Shown here in pieces: positions 17,397-25,120 of a stretch of DNA of 64,000 nucleotides. The stretch covers positions 7,254,001 through 7,318,000 of the forward strand of contig NZ_CP160402.1 in assembly GCF_040730185.1 (NCBI RefSeq), written 5' to 3'. This DNA is from Streptomyces sp. Je 1-332 (lineage in GTDB: Bacteria > Actinomycetota > Actinomycetes > Streptomycetales > Streptomycetaceae). The number at the start of each line of letters is the position of its first letter. Position 1 is the stretch's first letter. Under the pieces are notes generated by a model. The model saw only the letters and a program-made list of their open reading frames with translations, made no database searches and was not told the origin of the DNA. The position numbers and the translations under genes are program-made.

Positions 17397-17711
17397 CTAC
17401 TCGATCTCGCGCATCATCTTCTCCATGGAGCTGACGGAGTGGCGGGTCCGCTCCAGCTCCTCCCGCGTCTGCCTCATCTCCTCGACGGAGCGCCGGTGCA
17501 GTTCCACGTTGTCCTCGAGCAGCTGGGCGTACTTCGAGGCAAGCGCCCTGTACTGCTCCTCCCTGGCGGCGAGCATCCGGGCCCGCCAGGTGGCGGCGAC
17601 CTGCCACACGATCACGATCAGCAGAAGGAAGAAGCCGGCCGCGCCGACGCCCCCGACCCATGCGCTCACGGCGTCACCTCCGTCCGCCAGCGTCACCAGT
17701 TGTCCGTTCAC
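17397..17711 (-). CDS. Small membrane protein with C-terminal coiled coil
   Basis: The product is 104 residues. One TM helix at about 24-43 (GAAGFFLLLIVIVWQVAATW) is followed by a highly charged helix to the C-terminus (REEQYRALASKYAQLLEDNV and EEMRQTREELERTR). That helix is a likely dimeric coiled coil in the cytoplasm. ATG 17711 overlaps the stop of the HTH gene by 4 nt, so the two are co-translated. No named family; it may sense or scaffold for the regulator or the MMPL exporter. Confidence 0.75.
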   Translation of the reverse strand: MNGQLVTLADGGDAVSAWVGGVGAAGFFLLLIVIVWQVAATWRARMLAAREEQYRALASKYAQLLEDNVELHRRSVEEMRQTREELERTRHSVSSMEKMMREIE

Positions 17712-18091
17712 TTCGCTTCCTCTTTCGTGGGTCTCGCGGAACTCGTGGCCTCCGCGGTCTGCTTGGGGCGGGTCTCGGAGAGGGTCCGCGCCGCCCTGAC
17801 GAACAGCTGCGGTGTCAACTCGTAGACGAACGGCGCCACTTCGAAGTACTTCATGGACTTGCCGTCCTCGGAGACCTCCAGTGACCCGGTGACGAGACCG
17901 GCGGCCTCCAGCAGTTTCAGGTGCATGTGCAGCAGTGGGCGGCCCATGCCGATCTCGCGGGCGAGAGCGCTGACGTAGTTCCGGCGCTCGGTGAGCGCGG
18001 CGACGATCCGCATGCGGTGCGGATTGCCCAGCGCGCTGAGTGCCTTCAGCAGCTCGTCGCCCGTCGGTTCCGGGCTCGGGACCTCGGCCAT
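17708..18091 (-). CDS. ArsR-type winged-helix transcriptional regulator
   Basis: The product is 127 residues from MAEVPSPEPTGDELL. ATG 18091 has GAGAGG close upstream; an alternative ATG at 18130 would add 13 residues. The winged helix spans about 15-85: LLKALSALGNPHRMRIVAAL, then YVSALAREIGMGRPLLHMHL (recognition helix) and the wing LVTGSLEVSEDGKSMKYFEV. No Cys-rich metal site is seen, so the signal is not a typical ArsR metal. The C-terminus is helical and Lys/Glu-rich. Operon with the coiled-coil protein and MMPL exporter; probable local repressor. Confidence 0.8.
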   Translation of the reverse strand: MAEVPSPEPTGDELLKALSALGNPHRMRIVAALTERRNYVSALAREIGMGRPLLHMHLKLLEAAGLVTGSLEVSEDGKSMKYFEVAPFVYELTPQLFVRAARTLSETRPKQTAEATSSARPTKEEAK

Positions 18092-18155
18092 CGCGGCCTC
18101 TCTTTCGTGCCTGTCAAGAAAAGCTGACATGAGGCGCCGCTACCCGTCAAAGATT

Positions 18156-18171
18156 CCTGACACATCTCAGG
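18156..18171 (-). promoter_or_regulatory. Palindrome upstream of the HTH-MMPL operon
   Basis: CCTGA-N6-TCAGG (18156-18171) is a perfect dyad about 26 nt upstream of the longer HTH start. On the minus strand TTTGACGG follows it closely and may be a -35. It is a candidate operator for autoregulation. Confidence 0.4.
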
Positions 18172-18290
18172 GTTAGATGGGGGACGCGGCTGGGGGAGAC
18201 CTCAGGGTTCGTCTCAGGGTTCCTCACCGGGGCCGCCTCACGAGTGCTCCCGTACTCCCGCTGTCGTACGCGCCCCGCGCGCGCGGCTCC

Positions 18291-18303
18291 TATCGTGAGT
18301 TCC
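18291..18303 (+). promoter_or_regulatory. -10 element 7 nt before the histidine kinase start (leaderless type)
   Basis: TATCGT at 18291-18296 ends 7 nt before GTG 18304, so transcription should start at or next to the start codon. The same geometry is seen before 20268, 22580 and 38715 in this window. Confidence 0.5.
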
Positions 18304-19503
18304 GTGACCACCTCCCGCATGTCGCCGGGGCGCATCCGGCGGCCTTGGCCTCCGCAGCTCACGGACGTCGCCGTGGCCGCGGTCGTCGGGCTCCTCACGG
18401 GCCTGGACGCGGCGGTCAACGGTCCCGGACACCGGCAGGCCGACTGGCTGACGTGGACGCTGTTCGCCGTGTCCGTCGCGGCGCTCCTGGTACGCAGCAG
18501 GTGGCCGGTCGCCGTCACCGTCGTCACCGGTGCGGCCTGCGCCGGCTGGGCGCTCCACGGGCACATCGGGGAGCTGCTCAACCTGCCGGTGATGGTCGCG
18601 CTGTACGCCCTCGCCGTGGAGGGGAACCGGCGCCGCACGCTGCGTACCGCCGGGGTCGCCGCCCTCGTCTCGGGGGCGGTCTCGGTCGTCGCGGGCAAAG
18701 ACGTGGCGCAGCCCCAGGGCGCCCCTCTCCTTGAGATGCTCTGGCCTCTCGTTCCACTGCTCCTCGGCGAAGTGGTGCGCGGACGGCGGGAGTTGCTGAA
18801 GGAGTACGCCGACCGGGCCGAGCGCGCGGAGGCCGACCGGGAGCGCGAGGCCCGGCGCAAGGTCGACCAGGAGAGGGTGCGCGTCGCACGCGAACTGCAC
18901 GATGTCATCGCCCACACCGTGTCGGCGATGACCGTGCAGGCGGGCCTCGCCCTGGACGCGCTCGACAGCAGACCCGAGGTGGCCCGGACGGCGATGCGGC
19001 AGGTACGGACGTCCGGCAAGGAGGCGGTACGCGAACTGCGGGCCACGGTGGGCGTGCTGCGCGAGGGACGGCACACGGCCTCCGTCGACCCGGCGCCCCG
19101 CCTCGCGCAGCTCGACGAACTGGTGGAAACGGCGCGCGGCGCCGGACTTCGGGTTTCGCTGCACGCCGACACGGGTGGCCGTGAGCTGCCGCGGCTGGTG
19201 GAGTTGGCGGCGTACCGCATCGTCCAGGAGGCACTGACCAACGTGATCAAGCACGCGAGCGCCCGGCACGTGGCGGTGTCGGTCGCCGTGACGGGCGAGT
19301 GCCTCGCCGTGGAGATCACGGACGACGGACCCGGCACCTCCGGGGGCGCGGGCGAGGGGTACGGCCTGATCGGCATGCGGGAGCGGGCCACCGCGATGGG
19401 CGGCGGTGTCGAAGCGGGCCCGCTGCGAGGCGGCGGGTGGCGGGTGCGTGGCACGCTGCCCGTCGAAGGCGGCATGCCGCCCGTCGCAGGGGGAGCGGTG
19501 TGA
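18304..19503 (+). CDS. NarL-type two-component sensor histidine kinase
   Basis: The product is 399 residues. Four to five TM helices fill residues 20-160 with very short loops, followed by a coiled linker (RAERAEADREREARRK). The HisKA_3 box is VARELHDVIAHTVSAM with phospho-acceptor H199. The ATPase lobe contains AAYRIVQEALTNVIKHAS (N box) and ITDDGPGTSGG with GYGLIGMRERATAMGG (G boxes). Such intramembrane-sensing kinases often detect envelope stress or antibiotics. The stop overlaps the response regulator start by 4 nt. GTG 18304 is chosen because a -10-like TATCGT ends 7 nt before it; GTG 18295 is also in frame. Confidence 0.92.
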   Translation: MTTSRMSPGRIRRPWPPQLTDVAVAAVVGLLTGLDAAVNGPGHRQADWLTWTLFAVSVAALLVRSRWPVAVTVVTGAACAGWALHGHIGELLNLPVMVALYALAVEGNRRRTLRTAGVAALVSGAVSVVAGKDVAQPQGAPLLEMLWPLVPLLLGEVVRGRRELLKEYADRAERAEADREREARRKVDQERVRVARELHDVIAHTVSAMTVQAGLALDALDSRPEVARTAMRQVRTSGKEAVRELRATVGVLREGRHTASVDPAPRLAQLDELVETARGAGLRVSLHADTGGRELPRLVELAAYRIVQEALTNVIKHASARHVAVSVAVTGECLAVEITDDGPGTSGGAGEGYGLIGMRERATAMGGGVEAGPLRGGGWRVRGTLPVEGGMPPVAGGAV

Positions 19504-20174
19504 ACGACCGGATCAGAGTGCTGCTCGCCGACGACCAGACCGTCGTACGCGCCGGTTTCCGCGCCTTGCTCGACCTCACCGGCGACCTGGTCGTGGTCGG
19601 TGAGGCGGCGGACGGCGTCGCGGCGGTGGAACTGACCCGCACCACTCGCCCCGACGTGGTCCTGATGGACATCCGCATGCCGCGCGCCGACGGCCTCGAA
19701 GCCACGCGCCGCATCGTCGCCGACCGCACCCTCGACGCCGTACGCGTCCTGGTCCTGACCACCTTCGAAGCCGACGAGTACGTCTTCGAGGCGCTGCGCG
19801 CGGGAGCCGCGGGCTTCCTGCTCAAGGACATCGAACCGGACGACCTGCGCACCGCGATCCGTACCGTCGCCGCCGGGCAGAGCCTCCTGGCGCCGGCGGT
19901 CACCCGCCGGGTCATCGAGGAGTTCGCGCGGCTCAAGGCACCCGAGGCCGAGGCGCTGCGGCGCCTCGATCCGCTGACCGACCGGGAGCGCGAGGTGCTC
20001 ACCCTGGTCGGCCGCGGCCTGGCGAACGACGAGATCGGCGCCCGCCTCCTCATGTCGCCGCTCACCGCGAAGACGCACGTCAGCCGGGCGATGACCAAGC
20101 TCGGGGCGCGGGACAGGGCGCAGCTGGTCGTGCTCGCGTACGAGACGGGCCTGGTGCGCGCCGGCGAGAGCTGA
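19500..20174 (+). CDS. NarL/FixJ-family response regulator
   Basis: The product is 224 residues. The receiver domain has the acidic pocket DD (11-12), phosphorylation site D57 in VVLMDIRMP, and Lys in FLLKDIEPDD. The LuxR-type helix-turn-helix is near the C-terminus (LTDREREVLTLVGRGLANDE, then SPLTAKTHVSRAMTKLGARD). It is coupled to the kinase by GTGA. It is likely to activate the ABC exporter genes that begin 93 nt downstream. Binding site not identified. Confidence 0.93.
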   Translation: MNDRIRVLLADDQTVVRAGFRALLDLTGDLVVVGEAADGVAAVELTRTTRPDVVLMDIRMPRADGLEATRRIVADRTLDAVRVLVLTTFEADEYVFEALRAGAAGFLLKDIEPDDLRTAIRTVAAGQSLLAPAVTRRVIEEFARLKAPEAEALRRLDPLTDREREVLTLVGRGLANDEIGARLLMSPLTAKTHVSRAMTKLGARDRAQLVVLAYETGLVRAGES

Positions 20175-20254
20175 CCCGGCGCCCGCCGGCCCGCTACTCC
20201 CGGTGGAGTAGTCACCGACTCCCGGCGGCAGATGTCCGGGGCGCACGCTCTCCG

Positions 20255-20267
20255 TAGCGTCGACGGC
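20255..20267 (+). promoter_or_regulatory. -10 element 7 nt before the ABC ATPase start (leaderless type)
   Basis: TAGCGT (20255-20260) ends 7 nt before ATG 20268. This suggests that the ABC genes have their own promoter besides any read-through from the kinase/regulator pair. Confidence 0.5.
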
Positions 20268-21227
20268 ATGATCGAAGCACGGGAACTCACCAAACGGTTC
20301 GGCCGCGAGACGGCCGTGGACCGGCTCACCTTCACCGTCCGCCCCGGCCGCGTGACCGGCTTCCTCGGCCCGAACGGCGCCGGAAAGTCGACCACCATGC
20401 GCATGATCCTCGGCCTGGACGCGCCGAGCGGCGGCACGGTCACCATCGACGGACGGCGCTACGACCGCCTCACGGCGCCGCTGCGGGAGGTCGGTTCGCT
20501 CCTGGACGCCAGGGCGGTGCACGGCGGACGCACCGCGCGACAGCACCTCGTCGGCCTGGCCCGCAGCAACGGCATCGGCGGCAGCCGGGTCGACGAGGTC
20601 CTCGACGCGGTGGGCCTCACGAGCGTGGCCGGCCGCCGGGCGAAGGGGCTCTCGCTGGGCATGGGCCAGCGCCTGGGCATCGCGGCCGCGCTGCTCGGCG
20701 ACCCCGGGGTACTGATCCTCGACGAGCCGGTCAACGGCCTGGACACCGAGGGCATCCGCTGGATCCGCGACCTGCTCAAGTCCCTTGCCCTGGACGGCAG
20801 GACGGTGTTCCTCTCCAGCCACCTCATGAGCGAGATGGAACTGACCGCCGACCACCTGATCGTGATCGGCCGCGGCCGGCTCCTCGCGGACACGGACATG
20901 CGCGACTTCATCGAGACCAACTCCCAGGGCACCACCCTGCTGCGGACGCCCGACTCCGAGGCGCAGCGGATGCGGGCCCTGCTGGAGACGGCGGGCGCGT
21001 CCGTGCGCCTGGACGCGCGCGGCGGCTGGCGGGTGGCCGGCCTGCGGCCCGCCGAGATCGGCGAGCTGGCCCGCACGCAAGGCCTGGCCATTCATGAACT
21101 CACCCCGGCCTTCTCCACCTTGGAGGAGATCTACACCGACATGACGCGGACCTCGGTGGAGTACCGGGGCACGTCTACCACACCGTACGAAGCCGGGACG
21201 CCCGAGGCGAAGGAGCCGGTCCGATGA
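20268..21227 (+). CDS. ABC transporter ATP-binding protein (drug-export type)
   Basis: The product is 319 residues. Walker A GPNGAGKST is near residue 41, the C-loop is GLSLGMGQRLGIAAALLG, and Walker B is VLILDEPVNGLD, followed by the H-loop FLSSHLMSEME. The C-terminal 100 residues form the accessory region typical of DrrA/bacitracin-type exporters. It pairs with the coupled permease to make a two-gene ABC-2 exporter. ATG 20268 was chosen over an upstream in-frame ATG because of the promoter position. It is directly downstream of a two-component system, a common arrangement for antimicrobial-peptide or drug resistance modules. Confidence 0.92.
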   Translation: MIEARELTKRFGRETAVDRLTFTVRPGRVTGFLGPNGAGKSTTMRMILGLDAPSGGTVTIDGRRYDRLTAPLREVGSLLDARAVHGGRTARQHLVGLARSNGIGGSRVDEVLDAVGLTSVAGRRAKGLSLGMGQRLGIAAALLGDPGVLILDEPVNGLDTEGIRWIRDLLKSLALDGRTVFLSSHLMSEMELTADHLIVIGRGRLLADTDMRDFIETNSQGTTLLRTPDSEAQRMRALLETAGASVRLDARGGWRVAGLRPAEIGELARTQGLAIHELTPAFSTLEEIYTDMTRTSVEYRGTSTTPYEAGTPEAKEPVR

Positions 21228-22024
21228 CGACGACAGCGACCAAGAGCCCGACCAAGACCCCGACCGGGGACCCGGCCGTTCCCGGCTTCCGTGAAGCCCT
21301 GGCCTTCGAGTGGACCAAGTTCACCTCCCTGCGCTCCACCCGGTGGACACTCCTGACGACCGGTCTGCTGACCGTCGTCGGCGCGGTGTTCGTCGGCCTG
21401 AGCGGCAGCCTCCAGCCCGACGACACGGTGCTCGGCGGCAGCCTCACCCTCAGCGTCGTCTCGCTGATGGTCGCCGGCACGGTGGGCACGCTGACCGTGT
21501 GCGGCGAATACGCGAGCGGCACCATCACCGCCACCCTCACCGCCGTACCGCGCCGCGGCCGCGTGCTCGCCGCGAAGGCGACGCTGCTGGTCTGCCTGCT
21601 GTACGTGACCGGACTCGTCTCCTGCACGGTGGCCTATCTGCTCGGCGGCGCGGTCCTTGAGGACGGCAGGTACGCCCAAGGGGAGCCGCTGCCCGCGCTG
21701 TTCGGCATCGCGGGGCTCTTCGCGCTCGTCGGACTTCTCGGCCTCGCGGTCGGCGCCCTCCTGAAGCACACGGCAGGGGCCGTCGTCACGGTGGTCGGTG
21801 TCCTGCTGCTGCCGTCCCTGTTCGGCCCGCTGCTCGGTGACCTCCGGCGCTGGGTCGCGGGGGCGACACCGACGGCCGCCCTGGAAAAGCTCACGCAGAC
21901 CTCGGACGCGAGCGCGGAGACGGTCGGCAGTCTCGGTGCCTGGCCCTCCCTCGGCGTCGTCGCCGCGTACACCCTGCTGCTCCTGGTGACGGCCTGGCGG
22001 CGCCTGCGCCTGAGGGACGCATGA
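21224..22024 (+). CDS. ABC-2 type permease
   Basis: The product is 266 residues, ATG overlapping the ATPase stop by 4 nt. A hydrophilic, Thr/Lys-rich N-tail leads to FREALAFEWTKFTSLRSTRW, the conserved coupling segment of ABC-2 permeases. Six TM helices follow (for example LLTTGLLTVVGAVFVGLSG, LSVVSLMVAGTVGTL, GVVAAYTLLLLVTAW). It forms the membrane part of the exporter with the preceding ATPase. Substrate unknown. Confidence 0.9.
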   Translation: MTTTATKSPTKTPTGDPAVPGFREALAFEWTKFTSLRSTRWTLLTTGLLTVVGAVFVGLSGSLQPDDTVLGGSLTLSVVSLMVAGTVGTLTVCGEYASGTITATLTAVPRRGRVLAAKATLLVCLLYVTGLVSCTVAYLLGGAVLEDGRYAQGEPLPALFGIAGLFALVGLLGLAVGALLKHTAGAVVTVVGVLLLPSLFGPLLGDLRRWVAGATPTAALEKLTQTSDASAETVGSLGAWPSLGVVAAYTLLLLVTAWRRLRLRDA

Positions 22025-22110
22025 GGGGAGACGGCCGCGGCCGTACGCCCGATGTGCGCCCCCTGGCATGAAAAGCCACCCGGTACAGGGATATACGGGG
22101 GTCCACACCT

Positions 22111-22536
22111 ATGGCTAATGTGCTCGCAATGTCTTTCCGAAGACGGCCCCCTCCCTGCCCGCAGGCTGTCACTTACCGATGCGCTCCGGCGACGGTGCCG
22201 GCGGGCCGCCACGTCATCACGCTCCTCGACGGTGGCGGGCGGCACATCGGGCACCTCGACTACCAGGTGTGCCATCCCTGCGGCGTCGCCCACGTAAACA
22301 CCATCGCGATCGCGGGCCATTGGCAGGGCATGGGCCTGGGGCGCGAGGCTCTCCACCGCGCGACGGACCCCTGGCCCGCCTACACATGGACCACGTCACG
22401 GCAGTCCGCCGACGGCCGGAAGTTCTTCGCGGCGATGGCGGAGGAGACCGGCCTCGAACTTGTGCAGGGAGCCGTGGAGTGCCCTCACATCACCGTCCCG
22501 CCACGGGGGCTCGGGCCCGGCGGGGCGCTGCTCTGA
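22111..22536 (+). CDS. GNAT-like acetyltransferase domain protein
   Basis: The product is 141 residues. The GNAT pattern is weak but visible: strand VAHVNTIAIAGHWQGMGLGREALHR, where Q-x-x-G-L-G resembles the acetyl-CoA pyrophosphate loop (usually RGxGIG). A later segment, YTWTTSRQSADGRKFFAAMA, resembles the final helix. Two Cys (CHPC) precede the loop. The start could be ATG 22111 or 22129. Substrate unknown. Single gene. Confidence 0.65.
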   Translation: MANVLAMSFRRRPPPCPQAVTYRCAPATVPAGRHVITLLDGGGRHIGHLDYQVCHPCGVAHVNTIAIAGHWQGMGLGREALHRATDPWPAYTWTTSRQSADGRKFFAAMAEETGLELVQGAVECPHITVPPRGLGPGGALL

Positions 22537-22579
22537 GGCGCTGTGCGACCGGCGAACCGCACGCGATAGCGTCGCCCAC

Positions 22580-23260
22580 GTGACGATCAACACGCGTGGC
22601 AACACCCCTGACTCCGCCGGGCACGCGGGGGTGACCGCCGGACAGGGGCGGACCGCCCGACGCGTCGCCGACCTCGTCGTCCTGCTGTCCCCGCCCCTGA
22701 TGCTCCTCGTGCCCGCGCTGCTGATACGGGCACGGCTGATCGACGACGGCTACCTCTTCCTCAACCTCGTCTCGCTCGGCGTCAGCGCTCTGGTGGCGGC
22801 CTATTCCTGCATGGGATGGCACGCCCGCCCGCACGGCGACGACCTGCTGTCCGCCCGCACGCTGACCGGGCGGCGCACCATCGACCTCTCCCGGCTCACC
22901 AAGGTCGGCCGCCTCGAGGTGCCGGGTCAGGCCCGCACCGACGACCGGCTGATCCTCACCGACGCGCACGGAGTGCGGCTCATCGTCCACAAGCTCGCGG
23001 GCGGTGACGCGACGGTCGACGCCCTGGTGCGCAGGGCCCTGCGCACCAGGCCGCCGGGCGCGGGCGTGGTCGTATCGAACCGGGCCGCCGAACGCCTCGA
23101 CCTGCGTACGGAGGTCAGCCGCCCGCAAGGCCGCCTCAAGCCGGGCCGCACCATCCCCGACGGGCTCATCGGGTGGGTCCCCTTCCTGTCGCTCCTCGTG
23201 TTCGCGCCGACGAGCTTCGGACTGTTGATCGCGGGCTTCGTGCTCTCCGACCTCATCTGA
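22580..23260 (+). CDS. Membrane protein with PH-like cytoplasmic domain
   Basis: The product is 226 residues. Two TM helices at about 28-75 (LVVLLSPPLMLLVPALLI, FLNLVSLGVSALVAAYSC) are followed by a strand-rich soluble region. That region (RTIDLSRLTKVGRLEVPG, DRLILTDAHGVRLIVHKL) has the look of a bacterial PH domain. A last TM pair (FLSLLVFAPTSFGLLIAGF) closes the protein. GTG 22580 sits 7 nt after TAGCGT, suggesting leaderless transcription. Function unknown; PH-like assignment by pattern only. Confidence 0.72.
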   Translation: MTINTRGNTPDSAGHAGVTAGQGRTARRVADLVVLLSPPLMLLVPALLIRARLIDDGYLFLNLVSLGVSALVAAYSCMGWHARPHGDDLLSARTLTGRRTIDLSRLTKVGRLEVPGQARTDDRLILTDAHGVRLIVHKLAGGDATVDALVRRALRTRPPGAGVVVSNRAAERLDLRTEVSRPQGRLKPGRTIPDGLIGWVPFLSLLVFAPTSFGLLIAGFVLSDLI

Positions 23261-23361
23261 CGGCCCCGGGACACGAAGGGCCGTCAGGCATGGCCGGGCA
23301 CTGACGCGGGCACTCGGAGACCGGGCGTGTACGGCGCGCCCACGTTTCTGGGGAGGACACG

Positions 23362-24195
23362 ATGACGCTGTCTCGATTGCACATGCGCGGCCGGAGCAAG
23401 AAGGCCGCCCGCCGCTCGGCGGAGAGGGAATCGCTGACGGCGGCGGGCCGCGCGGGCTTCGTCGCACGCGGTGTCGTCTACGTCCTCATCGGTGTGCTTG
23501 CCCTTCAGATCGCCCTCGGCGGCGGCGGTGAACAGGCCGACAGGGAAGGTGCGTTGGCCCAGGTCGCCCAGCAGCCCTTCGGCGAGGAGATGCTGTGGGC
23601 GCTGGTCGTCGGATTCGGCTGCATGGCGCTGTGGCGGGGCGCTCGCGCGGTGGGGCGCCACGGGCCGCGACGGAAGGCGCCGTCGCGGGCCCTCGACGGC
23701 GGCAGGGCCGTCTTCTACGGCGTCGTCTGCTGGGCGACCGCCGTGTACGCCGCCGGGCAGCGCAAGGGTTCCAGCGGTGACGCCAAGTCGCAGGACTGGA
23801 CGAAGACCGCGCTGGAACTTCCCTACGGCCGTTACCTGGTGGGCGCCGGGGGCTGCGTGCTCATCGGCGTCGGGATGGTGCTCGCCGTGCGGGCGATGAT
23901 GCGCCGCTTCCTGCGGCAGCTGGACCTCGGCTCCCTCAAGGGCCGCTCGCGCCAGGTCGTCACGGCCCTGGGCGTGACCGGCGGTGTCGCACGCGGCGCC
24001 GTGTTCGCGGCGGCCGGCATCTTCATCGTGACGGCGGCCGTCCAGTTCGACCCCGACGAGGCCAAGGGCGTGGACGCGACGCTCCGCAGCTTCGCGCACA
24101 CCCCCGCGGGGCCCTGGCTGCTGGCCGCTGTCGCGGCGGGGCTCATTCTCTTCGGCGTCTTCTCCTTCGCCTCCGCGCGCTGGCGGAGGCTGTGA
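23362..24195 (+). CDS. DUF1206 family membrane protein
   Basis: The product is 277 residues with three repeats of a two-helix unit. The first (AGRAGFVARGVVYVLIGVLA), the second (LDGGRAVFYGVVCWATAVYA) and the third (TGGVARGAVFAAAGIFIVTA) each start with a Gly/Arg-bearing segment typical of DUF1206. Six TM helices in all. A Lys/Arg-rich cytoplasmic N-tail precedes them. Widespread in actinobacteria; biochemical role not known. Likely monocistronic. Confidence 0.88.
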   Translation: MTLSRLHMRGRSKKAARRSAERESLTAAGRAGFVARGVVYVLIGVLALQIALGGGGEQADREGALAQVAQQPFGEEMLWALVVGFGCMALWRGARAVGRHGPRRKAPSRALDGGRAVFYGVVCWATAVYAAGQRKGSSGDAKSQDWTKTALELPYGRYLVGAGGCVLIGVGMVLAVRAMMRRFLRQLDLGSLKGRSRQVVTALGVTGGVARGAVFAAAGIFIVTAAVQFDPDEAKGVDATLRSFAHTPAGPWLLAAVAAGLILFGVFSFASARWRRL

Positions 24196-24227
24196 ACCCG
24201 TGCGTTCTGTGAGCGGCTTCGGGCGCT

Positions 24228-25016
24228 CTAGGAGAACGTGGGCATCTCGCCATCCGTGGTCGTCAGGTCGATGATGCTGAAGGTGGCGCCCTGCTGGTCG
24301 GCAACCGTGGCGAAGCGACCGAAGGGGCTGTCCATCGGGCCGAAGAGCAGCTGGCCGCCGAGTTTGGTGACGGTGGCGATCGCGGCGTCACAGTTCTCCA
24401 CGGCGAAGTGCACGTTGACGAACGGCGGCACGTCCGGCGGGAACTCCTCGGTCATCTTGAGGCGGCCGAGGACCGTCTCACCGCCGACCTCGAAGACGCT
24501 GAAGTCGGCGTCGTCGACGTCCATCCTCTTCGACGTGTAGGGAAAGACCGAGGGAAGGAACGCGTCCGTCGCCGCCGGGTCCCGTGTGGTGAGCTCCGCC
24601 CAGCAGTAGGCGCCCGCCTCGCCGATCTTCTCGAAGCCCTGGTGGGTGCCCGGCTGCCAGACGCTGAAGTACGCGCCGCTGGGCTCCTGGGCCGTGGCCA
24701 TGGTGCCGAAATCGCCGAGCTCCATCGGCTCCATGGCGAGGATTCCGCCGTTGTCACGGATCTTCGCGGCTGTCGCGGCGGCGTCCGGCGTCGCGAAGTA
24801 GAGGTTCCAGGCCGGGGGCCCGTCCATGCCCTGCGTCTGCGGCATGACGGCGGCCACGGCCTTGCCGTCCGAGCGCGCCTGGGTGTAGCCGCCGTACTCT
24901 TCCGAGCCGGCGTCGAACGTCCAGCCGAGCACTTCGCCGTAGAAGCTTTTCGCGGCCTCCACGTCGGGGAATATCGCGTCCGCCCAGCAGGGCGTGCCTT
25001 CCGGGTACGCAGCCAT
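24228..25016 (-). CDS. VOC-superfamily (glyoxalase-like) protein, two-domain
   Basis: The product is 262 residues with two VOC domains. The first runs over CWADAIFPDVEAAKSFYGEV to EPSGAYFSVWQPG, the second over YCWAELTTRDPAATDAFLPS to DQQGATFSIIDL. This double-domain form matches the actinobacterial CFP30B/27-kDa antigen-like proteins. The metal-binding His/Glu of true glyoxalase I are not clearly present (the expected His positions hold Trp/Ala), so a binding rather than a catalytic role is possible. Cytoplasmic, monocistronic. Confidence 0.85.
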   Translation of the reverse strand: MAAYPEGTPCWADAIFPDVEAAKSFYGEVLGWTFDAGSEEYGGYTQARSDGKAVAAVMPQTQGMDGPPAWNLYFATPDAAATAAKIRDNGGILAMEPMELGDFGTMATAQEPSGAYFSVWQPGTHQGFEKIGEAGAYCWAELTTRDPAATDAFLPSVFPYTSKRMDVDDADFSVFEVGGETVLGRLKMTEEFPPDVPPFVNVHFAVENCDAAIATVTKLGGQLLFGPMDSPFGRFATVADQQGATFSIIDLTTTDGEMPTFS

Positions 25017-25120
25017 CGCGAGGGCCTCCAGTTCCGGCGGTTTCCTGTGGATTTCACGCTATTCGAACGAACGCGCCCGCGCCCGTCGAATCCCGCATCC
25101 GCAGGCCCCACGGGCCCGGG

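Noticed and set aside
18147..21095. 982-codon open frame antisense to the histidine kinase, regulator and ABC ATPase genes
   Set aside because: It spans three well-recognised genes on the other strand and has no recognisable domain; a composition artefact.
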